NCBI GenBank assembly: GCA_005406025.1
Contig: BGZK01000013.1
Span: 868,001-932,000, forward strand
DNA from: Eumeta japonica
Lineage: Eukaryota; Arthropoda; Insecta; Lepidoptera; Psychidae
DNA: 64,000 bases
Reading direction: 5' to 3'
Positions 1-12,600 of this stretch are shown here, piece by piece (the stretch's first letter is position 1; each line of letters opens with the position of its first letter). The translations under genes and the position numbers were made by a program. The notes beneath the pieces are model-generated. The model was not told where the DNA came from and made no database searches. It was given only the letters and a program-made list of their open reading frames with translations.

Positions 1-751
1 CATTTTTAAAATCCTTATTATACGCAGAATTAACATCTATTTATTTAATATACAAAATAATATAAATTATTAATAACAGATTTGAGTATTATAAAAATTA
101 ATTTTCATAACGGTCCAATAAAATTAGCAGGGGAGTCGGAGAGAAGTTAACGGTGGAGAGAGTAGTGGCAATACCGCACAAAATGGCAAAAATCTACAGT
201 TATTGTATTGTGTGAGGTGTTAATTCGCGGAAATCCATAGTAGACGCTTGCCTGCAACATGCATTAACATTCAGCATGCAACCCACCGCTGACCCTCGAA
301 TCTGCCTCTCCACTACGAATCTCTATCCAAATGATTGAATATTGATTCCAGAGGATTGACAGATATCAAACACCTAAGCAAGTGTTATTTATTTTTATAA
401 TTATCTTATTCCGCTAACTGTTAAACTGTCAATTCTACGTACGTTTCGTGCCAACAAGGCACATCCTCAGGAAATTGCCGACAGTCACATCCACCAGGGT
501 GCAAGCAGCGTTAAAACAACCAGCACAACCTCGTTAAGCAGGCCGCTGTCAATTATGTCAATTATGACGTGCTGCATGTTAATGCATGTTACAGACAAGC
601 GTCAAAAATCTACAGATCGGTTCATTAATAATTAATAAAAGTTATTTATTTTTCTGGTAATGTTTAAAGTTACCTTTATTATGTTTATCGCAATTATAAG
701 GTGGGCACTTTTTAACGGGCTAAAGGGTACGCGGTGCTGTTCATTTACGAG

Positions 752-767
752 GTGTGTGTGTGTGTGT
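752..767. repeat. (GT)8 microsatellite
   Basis: A run of eight GT units in AT-rich DNA. Confidence 0.9.
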
Positions 768-1101
768 TTATTATATATTACGATGTACATCTCTAACTTC
801 ACCATTACATAATTTAAAATATCCACATTGCGATTGTTTATGGTCATGGAAAAAGTCATTCTTTTCCAAATATCTACAATCATTTTCAAATAAAAAAAAA
901 ATCTAAATGTTTTAATAATAAGTATTTCTTCATTATTAGAACATTTAAAATCAATCTTAAACATTTAGATTATTTATTATCAATTAACCTGTTGTAGTTG
1001 AAAAGCTAATAGCGAAGTCCGTGTACATCTTCAAAAGCCTCAAAAGGCGGCGCTCGGTATACTCTCGTCACAATGCAAGTTATATATAGCCTTTAGCTCA
1101 C

Positions 1102-1137
1102 CCCGCGGTCGCGGCGCTCGTGTGCGCCGACCGCGGG
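1102..1137. other. GC-rich inverted repeat (hairpin)
   Basis: The left arm (1102-1117) and right arm (1124-1137, GCGCCGACCGCGGG) pair around a 6-nt loop. Pairing is complete except for a 2-nt bulge in the left arm. The GC content is far above that of its surroundings. Function unknown. Confidence 0.7.
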
Positions 1138-1222
1138 CAATGCGCTACGGGGAATGGGCGCGCTCCTATAGCGGCGCATGAATGAATTTATTTATACCTA
1201 ACGAAACGTTTACGATTCCGAC

Positions 1223-1252
1223 GCCTCGACGTCGCTTTGTGACCGTCGAGGC
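1223..1252. other. Second hairpin, arms GCCTCGACG / CGTCGAGGC
   Basis: Perfect 9-bp arms at 1223-1231 and 1244-1252 enclose a 12-nt loop, about 90 bp after the first hairpin. Both lie in the same CpG-rich patch. Confidence 0.7.
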
Positions 1253-1298
1253 ATGAAATATTTTTACTATAGAAGTACACGATTGCGTAATTTCGCCC

Positions 1299-1313
1299 GA
1301 GCGCCATCTATGG
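1299..1313 (-). promoter_or_regulatory. CTCF-like motif
   Basis: Read on the minus strand, the site is CCATAGATGGCGCTC. This resembles the fly CTCF core as I remember it (AGATGGCGCT preceded by CC). It is a single motif match, so occupancy is speculative. It may equally be part of a repeat. Confidence 0.2.
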
Positions 1314-3535
1314 ACACGCATGCGTGCGGGTGACCGTATATGTTCTTCATTTGTCCGAAGCTAAACTGCGACTCTGACGCCTATATGTTGCTATCTATGT
1401 TTGCGTCGTTCACAGAGACCTTTTTAAGATGATTTCTTTTAAGTCAAATTGATATTTTCAAATAATGGAAAATTTTCGTAATACAGAAATGAAATTTCTG
1501 TGTTACGAAAAAAATGATGTGTATCAGCTTCGATGCTTGACTGAGTTTGTTCTTAAAAATTAAAAATATACGAAATAAATAAACGAGAATAAATGGAATA
1601 TTTTAGAATATATGTATAGGTGAAATAGACAAAGGGGGTAAATAAACGCATCTATTAAAATACTGAAAGCATGCATATATTTTTATTCATAATTATTTAT
1701 TTTGATTTAATATAATATATTACATATACAGATAATATTACATAATAAAAATTGAAACTACAAAATTCCATATTAAATAATGGGTAGCCATGCCAATAAC
1801 GTTTGATATTATATAAATCGAAAGCTTAACTTACCTGCGCTAATATTAAAATATTTATAATTCAACAATGAAAGAAAAATACACGCTTTTAATATAATTA
1901 GAAGTACGCCAATATATAACCCAAAGGTACAACACAATAACGACTTCACTTCTTGTTGGCACTCAATTTCGCTTCCCATCTAACTCCCGTACCACGGGTT
2001 TTGTATACGAAAATCGAGAATTAAGGAGTAAACTCTAAAAAGTAATTAGTCCCTTTTATACAATAGAAATACTACTCTCTTTTGTAAGTTTTCAAAAAAA
2101 TACGTAAGTAAATGTAACATTGAGAACATATTTTTTATTCAAATGATCGAATATTCGAATTCGAGAATCGAATATCCTCTAATTTCGTTGTCATACTTGT
2201 TGACATAAGTATTAACAGCGACTTGTCGCAAACAAATTTCCTCTTACAGACAATGATTAATAACAATTGTCCTTTGTTTAAAAATACTAATACCTATTTA
2301 ATTTTGATCATTGTAAAATACACAATTTCGAACGTCACTCCACATGGTACATAAAGCAAATATGATAAAAATTTTAACATGCTCCTTATTGTCAATAAAG
2401 GTTCTATCACTACAAATAGGTACGAGGAAAAAACTTCTGTGTTACAATTCGTTAAATACACAGACAGATAGGTGCACCATTTATCTGGCTGTATTAAAAT
2501 TTTATCATAAGTTCCCGTTTTCACCTATTAGGTACGGAAATCTAAAAATAAACAAAATGACAAATGAAAATTCTCAGTACATACTATTTAGGTTACAGTA
2601 AGTCGTAGCTATTTAAGGTAGCGATAAAGCAACAACAAAAAAAAACATACACAGAAAAAAATTGACAATTTCTGCAGTCAACATGTGTTACCGTTTGAAC
2701 ACAAATAGTCAGTTGGATTTTTCTCCTATAATCACTTTCATGCGTTTGTACATAAAATATATTTGTTATTTACTATATCCATTATTTTTAAAATTCGACC
2801 CGCTTAGTTTTTTTTTTCATTATTGTAAAATGTATTCAATAAGCATAATAGATGGAGACACGCTTTTTCTTAAATAACAAAGTGAAATTAATTATCTGTA
2901 TACAATGATTGTGACGCAGAAGGCACAATTACGGCATCTGTGATCTTTACTGTAAATTATGTTATATTGGTTACTATAAAAAATATACTGGCCTACTTAT
3001 TGTACCCTTTTATTTTTGTCAACAAAATAAAATGACGTATGTAGTCTACTCGTTCACGTCATTGATATTAGTGCGACGTATTTGAGGTATCAATAAGACG
3101 TCACAAAAATAAATATGAACTGTGCCGGATTTGTCTAGAAAAAAATTAAAAATAAATAGAAATATTTTCAATAAATATAGGTGTACAGTCAGAGCATTGA
3201 GTATAGACAGATGTCGGACTATCTAATTTTAAGTTTTACGAATGCTACAATAATTCGCGCAATTACGTTTCGCATTTAGAGCGGTATTCTGAGAAAGTTA
3301 TTGATCATAACGAGATGATATAGAAATATCGCGTATTGAAACCTTGCCAATGTATTTGATTGCAGGCAAATTGTGTAACTGGCCATTTCATAAACTTCCC
3401 ATATAAAAATCCTATTTAAATTTATTAAAAAATGTACACTCTTTTGTATTCTTCGGAACCGTTGCAAAAAGCAGTTGATCCGGTTTGGTTTCCTAACCTA
3501 ATCCAGTATTAATTTGTTCACTGATAGAAAAGTTA

Positions 3536-3790
3536 TCAGTTTAAAATTAGTTGTTTTACAGTATCAGTATCAATTTCGGTAACTATAATCGCCAACCGAT
3601 CTTCACGTAAATCGTCAAAGAAGTGGTTATGTCCACGTCCGAATTCGCTAAACCAGAAATGCTTACAGATACAACATGGAAATCCATTACCACATGTCAA
3701 TTGAAGTGTCTGGCAGCTTTCTTGTAGACCTAAGCCATACCAAAAATCATAAAAAAGAATGGCGCGAACATTCTTCCGGTTTAAATTCAT
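3536..3790 (-). pseudogene. mariner transposase N-terminal fragment
   Basis: The minus-strand reading frame contains NVRAILFYDF, then ESCQTLQLTCGNGFPC, FWFSEFGRGHNHFFDDLRE and DTDTVKQLI. This is the order of the N-terminal paired helix-turn-helix region of mariner transposases (NVRAIIFY...GD..P...V..WF.EF.RGR...D..REGRP). Only about 80 residues remain. The catalytic DDD domain and both terminal repeats are missing. It is a dead fragment, probably inside a synapsin intron. Confidence 0.75.
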
Positions 3791-6700
3791 TGTAACGCCG
3801 GCTACAATTTTGTAAAAAATGTCACAGCCAAAAAGCAAATGATAATCCACACAAACTAAAACAGAACCTGTTTCCAGGGTTCCATGTTCGAAAACCGTAA
3901 TCGTCTACTTAATACTCTCATTATACATGGCCAGTCCTATAATCTTTCAGTACGACCTACGTAGGCGACATTTTTTCTACATGAAGCGAAATATATATCA
4001 TTATTTTATAGTTCAAAATCATGAAAATAACACATTGTATATAGTTTACACTATTTAATTTTGAATAATACTCTTGTACTTTGTAGCGATTATTTTTGTT
4101 TTAAAATTTTTAGAATTTTGCTGAATTCTTTTACATTAAGACATACGTTTTTGTGATTTAAATTATAATAAAATTACTATACTCTACTTTAGTATAATTA
4201 ATGTTTTTATTATTCATTTATCTCCCCTTGTCCTCACAATTTGATTATATAGGTCACTCTGCTAATACATTTAATTATTATATATACATCTGACTACAAT
4301 TTGTCTATTTGTATCTAGTCTAATTGTTCAACTTTGATGACTAACGATCATAATAGCCACTTGACAAAATGTCGTCTTATTCTTGACCTTCGAGGTAAGA
4401 AACTAGTCGTTTCATAAAAAAAAATATAAAATGCCTAGTTTCAGAATCTGCCTTCGACGCGTTCAAGGTCTTGGCAATAACTATGCTTTTACGTGGTTTC
4501 GTTATGAGAAATAGATTTCATGGTAAATAGTTAAAACAATAACACACCATAAAAGTTTTCTAACATGGCGGCGAGGTTACTCATAATACAGTACCAAGAA
4601 ATATTTCTACTTCGGCGTCTCTGATATGTGTAGTTTTCGAGGAAAATATCTAAGATGACTCATAGGCGCTTTTTAGTTTTATATTTTTTTGGTATTAACC
4701 TTTTTTCGTAGACACTTGAGGCCGAACAGAATCGAAAAAAGATAAGCGTGTGCTACGATCAATTTAAAAATTGCAGCGACGTGTTACAGACAAGAAATGG
4801 CGTATTTTTTGCATAGTGAATGGCGGAAACTTACGTAAAAATAAAAGTATTCATTTTTAAACCTATGCATCAGTTAATACTATAAAGGTTCAGATCTGCG
4901 AACTAAGTGGTCATAGTTGCGGATTAGCACATAAACTGTCTATTGAACTAATTTACCTGATGTCCTATGTCAGTTTTCACGACACGTACTTTATCTTGTG
5001 GGAAAAGAAAAAATATTAATATCCACCACTGTCCGGCAACGGTGTTTTAAGATGCGATTCATCTCGGTCTTCTGCAGCAAACAGCAAACCCATCTGAGAA
5101 AACGGTTGACCTACCCCTAATGGTGTAGACAAAACTTAGTATCATTATGGTCAGCGAGCCGTGTTAACCAAGTATGGCTACTATGCACTACCCTTTTCAA
5201 CGCGCTAACGAAGCGACCCCCGACTCACCGCGACGGTCCAACTGGTTGCTGTCTCCGTCAGCTATAATGGAGTTAGAGTGACAAAAGTAGCTAAGAATCT
5301 CCTGCTAAGAAGTCCTGCTAACATTCCGGTGTTTCACTTATAAGACACGCACTTTGAAGTCCGACGCACTATAGGTTCACATAAGTAATAATATAAGTAA
5401 GAAACATTATGCATCTCTATTGCGCTAACATGTCTCATTAACCGTAAGGCGATAGCGTATCTCAACCGGAAATGAATGATTGTCTTTGTACCACATTGAG
5501 ATTCTCGAGGCGAAATCGGTCAAATGAAATGGCGATGAGTTAACAATTAGGTGATTTGGGATTTAGCATTGGAATCCGAGAAATGCTAAGCGACTGGAGA
5601 GAAAGAAAGAGATTTACCATTCACGGTGAACTGCTTCTTTAAGAAATGGCGATGAACGAACCGAGATAGGTCACGGAAAACAAAATAAACTTTGTTATGA
5701 CGACTAAGTGCCAAATATTAAATAATGTCTTAAAGGTAAATAAGGTTCATGGCAATGACGATCACGGCATAGTTAAAGGCACATTGAATTCGAACGTAAA
5801 ACTTAGAAAGATATCGTCTTACGAAATTTCAGGACCGTCTTACAATTTTAACATTTAAAATTACGATTTTTTAAAAATATTTTATTGTGCTATAGGAAGT
5901 AAATAATGGGCTAGTTAATTCTTTTCAAAGAGAATTTGCACAACTTTTTTTATTAATTACAACGACATGTCAAATAAAAACCGTGAATGTCTAAATCGCT
6001 TATCTGAAAAATTTTACGATTTGAATTTGTCATTACGAAAAAAAATGTATTATATAAATCGACATCAATAAATACACTAGAAAATTTCGTTTGCAATATC
6101 CCTCGGGAAATATTCGAAGAGGACGTACCTGCCGTAAAAACGATGGCTCCACGAAATGTATTTTATTACTAGATTTGGCGACGCACAACCAAACCCAAGG
6201 GGCTTCCCCGTTTTCCTTTAATAAGAGCAGATCTCGTTGTTACTAGAAGAAAAAATCTTAAACAAAAACAGCTATTAGATGTTCTATAAACAAGCATTTA
6301 TAGATTATTACTGCTTGTATAATTTATGTCAACGCTTTCTTTTAATTATTTTTTGTATTTAGTAAACAAATGAGGAGACATTGCAAGCTAAGTCGTAGAA
6401 CAAAATGATGTTGCCTGTGCGCAAAAAATTAAAAAGATGTTTCTTCATATTTCTGAAAGTTTAGTTTATAAGTCAAAAAATACAAACTAGAAAACAAAAC
6501 TAAGTTTCAAACTAATATTTTACTTTTGTAACTTCAAAAATTAAATTAAATTAGATAATAAAAACTAATATATGATAATAAAGACTAATATATGATATTA
6601 ATGTAAAATAAAAATTCACGCCTATGAATTTGGTAAACATTTATGAAATTGTTTACGTACAATCTATCATTGATATTTTATAAGAACCATAGACATGAGT

Positions 6701-6979
6701 GAATTTTCTAATAACTGGAAGAATTTTCAATATCGATTCACTTATGTTTCTATAGTTTCAATGATTTTTTTTGCCGTATTTGTCTATATAATGTTTAAAA
6801 AAAAAAACAGAACAACTTTCTGAATTTCTGAAAATAGAGTAAAACCTTACTTTCTGTTTGTGTTTAAACTTGGGAATTTATCACCGTTCCGTAAATTCCT
6901 TTATTAAATGATATTTAAGATTGTCACTAAAGTTAACACTCATCATTATTTAACAAAAAACTTTGTATTTATAATTTTA

Positions 6980-7180
6980 CTAGCTTTTGCATTCGGCTCC
7001 ACCCGCGTAGAAATAAAATTATGAAACTTTTTTTGCATGGAATTTATGTAAAATCCGTTCTTTGTGGGCGTTTACATCACGAAAAAAGTAACTATGCCAA
7101 AGTTCAAGTCAGTCGGACCTATAGTTTCAGGTACAAATCGTGATGAGTCAGTTAGTCAGTGGTATTTCGTTTATATATAT
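6980..7180 (-). mobile_element. Helitron-like 3' end, decayed
   Basis: Read on the minus strand, the sequence ends in a short GC-rich decayed hairpin followed by CTAG and then T. This is the Helitron 3' terminus signature and matches the better-preserved ends at 29223 and 52723. The body runs to about 7180. No coding sequence remains and the other end was not located. Confidence 0.5.
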
Positions 7181-8701
7181 TATATATACATTATTGAATT
7201 TCATTATACGTGCTGTCAAAAGTGTCATTTTACCAAATGATCATTACGGCCAACCTTAACAGTCTATGACATATTTAAATTATTCGGAAAGTAATAATTC
7301 TAAGATTTTTATTGTTTCAGTAAGTTTCCAATTTATTCAGAAGAACATCTACTTACTATCAAATTACACTCATACATTACTTACGAGAAACTCGCACTTC
7401 ACATGTAACAACTCGAGTACGCCTTAATATGTTTTAAAGCTGATATGTTGCGCTCAATCTGAGAATAACTTTAAACAATGCGTAATCATGACACTCCACT
7501 CAGCTTAGAGTGTAGACAATGAAAATGTCATACACGTCAGAAAAAACTTCTACGTCCACGTGGGCATGCGTTGCCAAGAAAAATATAATTATTATTTTAA
7601 ATGTAAACAAATGATGAACCTTTCCCTAAATTGCACTATTTTTTTGTAATACTTGATGGTGTAATGTCGTTTTGAAGTTTTATTTGTAAAACCCTCTCCG
7701 CGCTAATTATTATTAGAAACATTTGTCGTATACAGCAGTAATTTAGGAATTTCCCAAAGCGATCGTTAATTCAGTGTGGGTGAGATTTATTGCATGTTCA
7801 AACGAATTAAGATTTTATCGCCGGCTCTGTAGATTGTTCAACGAAAACCGCTCGATCGCCTTGTGGCGAATTTAAGGTAATCAATTTCAGGCCGGCTTTC
7901 AACGGGCAATTACGAAACGGAAAACGGGAATATTCAAGTATTTATCGACCGACAGCTTTACTTTCCCACCTCACATTCTGTGTACTTCATTTCGCAATCG
8001 CTAGATCAAAGTTTGTTGTTAAAGAGGATGAAAAAAACTTTTCCTTCTGTTCTTTCTTCTTAGGAAATAAGTTCTTCGCTGGCATAACTTTAAAGTTATG
8101 CTGGTCACATACTAGAAGAATTTTTCTCTCAGAGAATTGCTGAATCCCGCCGGTACAATCCCGCACACCGATCAGAAACATCGATCCGGCAGTCTGAGTT
8201 TAGTTCGCGACTGACTCGCAGCAGCGTTGTATATAATCCTCATATAAAAACACACTTAACGAAACAAAATGAACGACGATGGCTTAATTTCATCGGCGTT
8301 ATTATTCTACCTAACTACAACAAGCGTCGAATTGAGAAAAAGTACCTAATATCATCTAAGTTTACTTGTACTTTTTACTTATATTTTTTTTTCCTAATTT
8401 AAATAATTTCAAATTTTTGTTACTTTTTTGTAAAGTTCTTCCCAGGCCAGGTTTAAGCAATTTTTGTTAGGATAATTTTTGTCACACAGATTCTATAATA
8501 GAAGGGTATTTTCAATCTCCTAATAAATCACACCATGTCTGCCATTTTGTCTCCCCGTACAGAGGGAACATGCGCGTATTACAATACGGCGTCAGCTCGA
8601 CAATGATTGCAGTGATGAAAATTTCTGATTGTGTGGGGGATGTCATACAAATATGCGTACATACGAAACGTATAGAGAACGCGCTCTCACGCTTTTTGAT
8701 A

Positions 8702-8747
8702 ACAAAAATTTCTGGCGTCTGATCACAAAAATTTGTGGCGTCTGATC
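8702..8747. repeat. 23-bp tandem duplication
   Basis: Two adjacent copies of a 23-mer ending in GGCGTCTGATC differ at one position (TTTCTGG versus TTTGTGG). Confidence 0.85.
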
Positions 8748-9585
8748 AACGTGCATTGGGAGCTCATGTGGTAGCGGACGATCAAAACGTCAGAATATTG
8801 GCCGTCTGCAAATGTTTTCCGACGGGCGTTAGAGATTTTCTGACAGAAAAATACTTATCTTATGCAACCAGCCTAAACGTGGCATAGTTTCTTTAAGACT
8901 TGAAAAACAAAGCGTTAATTTTTGAAACTATTATGATACCAATATATTTTACATTATATATACGATATTATGATAAAATAAAAATATTTTTGTTTCAAAA
9001 AGCAAATGATGCAAAATTTTGACAGATTGTCAAAAATGTTTGATATCGTAACGAACTTTCCGTGAGTAGGTACATCATGTCAGTGCTCAAGCGAATACTC
9101 TATCGCAATTCACCATATTTTATTAAATAGATCACACTTATGAAAACATACATTGAAAATGCCGTCACGACAAATCGTACCGTTGAAAGTCCGTCCATTG
9201 AAAGTATTGCCGACTACACGGAGTTTTTTCGGTCTATGTCTTTTGTCGGCATTGTCGTACTTCAACAAACGAACTTTATAAATGAACGGGAAATGTAAAA
9301 TCATATCGTAGACAATTAACACGCATACTAACCTGCGTGAACGGGGCCGCATTCAAATGAAATATATCGCCACAATAAATATTTATACTTCATTACGTAT
9401 TCTGATTCACTCGCTTTCGAGGCTCACAGTACAAGTGTACGGGTCACATAAAGCTATGAATATCCATCGATTTAAGTCATGTGCTTAGGACTTAATCTGA
9501 TGCTATTCGATATAAGCTCGTTCTCTGTTCGCTTCACTTCTACGTCTACGACGTAAGGTTGATATTGGAATACGGTGTGCCGCAG

Positions 9586-9678
9586 GTGACGGCGCCCAAG
9601 TTCCCGGTGGTGATCAAGATAGGGCACGCGCACAGCGGCGTCGCCAAAGTGAAGGTGGACACGCTGGCCGATTTTCAG
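9586..9678 (+). CDS. Syn: Synapsin exon (C domain, GHAHSG loop)
   Basis: Phase 0 at both ends, 31 codons, beginning [11 protein letters not shown]. The donor is CAG|GTAACT. The acceptor is placed at GCCGCAG|GTGACG, where homology stops upstream. Its polypyrimidine tract is poor, so the 5' edge is the least certain junction. Confidence 0.85.
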
Positions 9679-12600
9679 GTAACTACAGGCATTAAAGGTC
9701 ACTAATCACACTACGTACTTAAAAATTGCAAATCTTTTTCCGCGTTTTATTTGAAAATTACTCAATATTAATTAGTGACAATCTCTTCGTCGTGATTCTT
9801 TTAACAGATGATTTTTTAAAAAGCTGTACTTTTGTATCAATCAAAGAGACAAGTCAAGTGCGATTCACGCTTATACCAGTAGTATTATTGTTATACGGTT
9901 TCCAAATAATGAAAAAAACTATAACGTTTGCAGTGATCTAAAAATTTTCGATCGTTTGGGCATGTATTATTTGAATTTTTTTCCGATACCAATATGAAAA
10001 AAAGACTAATCCATTGTGTTATAAATTTGGAAAGTATGAATAATACTTATGATATTAAAGTTTTGCTATCTTTTTATGTACAATATTATTTTTATTTTAT
10101 GCTTTTTATTCTAGACTTCAATTTTTAATAAGTTAAAACAAAAATAAATCTTTCTTTTTTCCTTTAGGAGAATAGTTACAATTACCAATCGTTCAATTAC
10201 TTTTATTATTGATTTTATTTATTACTTAAATATTATACGAATAGAACGAATATATGTCACGTACTAGAAACATGTTAAAACTATATAGTTATTGAATATG
10301 TTATTTAAACTTTTGACACACATTTATTATAAATATCCTTGATTGCAAGCCTTGCCAAAAAAAAAAAAACTATTTTAATCATAACAATTTCGGTTGCCAT
10401 AGGACATAGCGGGGGTGGTGGCTATGCTGGGCACCTACTGCACCGTGGAGCCGTACATCGACGCCAAATACGACATACACATACAGAAGATCGGCACCAA
10501 TTACAAGGCTTTCATGTAAGCCATATAAAGTATTTCATATATAAAAATGTGAAATTAACTACACGTTTGTTACGTATATACTGAGTTCTTAGTTTTATTA
10601 ATTGCTGTGTCCGATTTTAATCACTTCGATGACTTAACGTGATTTCAGAGGCACGGAGCGTGTAGTTTTCGTGTGTTAGTTTTTTTTTACTGTATTTAAA
10701 TAATTTTTAATATTTAAGAGGAATAGCATCTTTGATCCTTCACAATTTTAAGTAAAAACTTTGCTTTTCTAACCGATTTCAATTTAGATATTACTTTCTG
10801 TTGGCGTATGTTCTCGGCTTACGTATTTCATCAACAAAAACATTTGCAATATCAGTAAACAGTCCAGTCCCACTATATAAAACTGGGTATATGGGTTTTT
10901 CATTCGTTTTGCGCGCTCGGTGACCACTGTTATGTCGCTTTGAATTCACATTACTCGCCAAATTTTATATGAATATTTGACCTAAACTTACACAGATTTG
11001 CGACGCCTCCGTATAAAAATCATTTGGCAAGCCGCAACGCCAAAAGCACCACGAAATAAAACCGGAATTATATCACTCACAAATAATGGTTATTCGGGAT
11101 AAACCCAGTATTCTAAGATAATACGAAGTTCACGTGGAACAAAAGTTATAAAACGAAAGCCGTAAACTTCAGGCGTTATTTCCTCGGTCGCAGCGGCGTA
11201 CTAATTGCCGTATCATTTTAAGTAGGCATTGTAACTTAAGCTTTATTCCGATAGCTATAATAAAGTTTACGTTCATATTTCAGGCGCAAATCTATATCAG
11301 GAAATTGGAAGACAAACCAAGGCTCCGCCATGCTGGAGGCCATAGGCATGAACGATCGCTACAAGATGTGGATAGACGAAGTAATTGCTTTACAAAATAT
11401 TCGTTAGTAGCACGTACATGAAATACAAACTGGATCAATGAATTGTGAATTAAATTAAAAAAATAGAAGTTATGATTATCCATTGCAATAATTTATTAGT
11501 GCATTGCAGTTCATGGCTATACTGATTGCAAGCGAAGATTTCTACTAATTTAAATTACAAGCCTTATTATTCGGCCTGGTTTCCATTGAGAGTAAAAGCT
11601 ACATAACTTACACTTTCATGAATTAGAATTTGTGTAAATTCAACTATAATTATATAAAATACCTAAACTTTACAACTTTGGAAAGGAATTAAAGGTTATA
11701 TAAGAGTCACGTGTATTATGAAATTATAAGACGTAAATCCATCAGCGGTTCTAATAAACTTTATATAAGTCTAACACATTAATGGCTTTAGCTATTTCAT
11801 TACTATCCAAACAAATCTACAGTAAAGTCTATGATAATTTGAAAATTTTGTTTTTACTATTATTTTTCAGGTGAGCGAAATCTTCGGCGGGCTAGAGGTG
11901 TGTGCGCTGGAGCTGGTGGTGGGCAAGGACGGCCGCGAGCACATCATAGAGCTGAACGACTCCGCCACGTCCTTCATGGGCGACTCGCAGGAGGAGGACC
12001 GGCGACATCTCGCTGACCTGGTGCTGCAGCGCATGCAGGTCACTATGATGTCTGCCAAGAGATTTCAAATTTAAAAGTCTCTGTGAAAGATAAATTCCAG
12101 CAGATATTCAAATACGTAAACAATGCGTCAACTTTAATTGAAATAGTTTTAAGGGTTAACAGAGAACCCTTGTAGTTTCGTCGTTCATCTGTTTTCTGTC
12201 TATCTATCTGCGGCTTAGCTCAGAGACTTTTAGTACTAGAAAGTAATGTGGTATGGAGATATATACATAATACATATTAATCAAGCTGACAAATTGTTAA
12301 AATACAATTATGGAAAAAAAATTTTTTAGGGTACCTACCTCCCCCACAGGTAAAGTAGAGATGAACTTACGTCCTCCAAAAGCATTGCGAGTCTGTGAAA
12401 ACCATTTTGTTTGCAAAATATTAAGCTTTAAATTGCTAATTTTTGTAAGAGTCGGAGGTGTGTCTCTACTACCAGATAAATAGTTGTTTTTGTACATACG
12501 AAAAAAAATCACGGCAGTAGCATATTTAATGAAGTTAAAAAGAAAATTTTCGCAGCCCTGCACTGTGCGTGTCCCGATACGCACTTAGCGGATTTTTATT

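Larger units (their letters stand above)
1..3535. other. AT-rich stretch without a recognisable gene
   Basis: I see no exon with convincing codon structure or known motif on either strand. The stretch is AT-rich, except for a GC-rich patch at about 1.05-1.35 kb holding two hairpins. It is probably intron or upstream DNA of synapsin, because the first synapsin exon visible here begins in the middle of a conserved domain. Confidence 0.5.
3851..9585. other. Non-coding stretch upstream of the first visible synapsin exon
   Basis: There is no supported gene. It holds a Helitron-like end near 7.0 kb and a 23-bp tandem duplication at 8.7 kb. I searched it for the earlier synapsin exons (domain A and the start of domain C) and for a nested TIMP gene on the minus strand, and saw neither. 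Confidence 0.5.

Noticed and set aside
9496..9585. Extension of the first synapsin exon upstream (in-frame VYDVRLILEYGVPQ)
   Set aside because: The frame is open but the residues do not match synapsin, and an AG acceptor lies at the point where homology begins.
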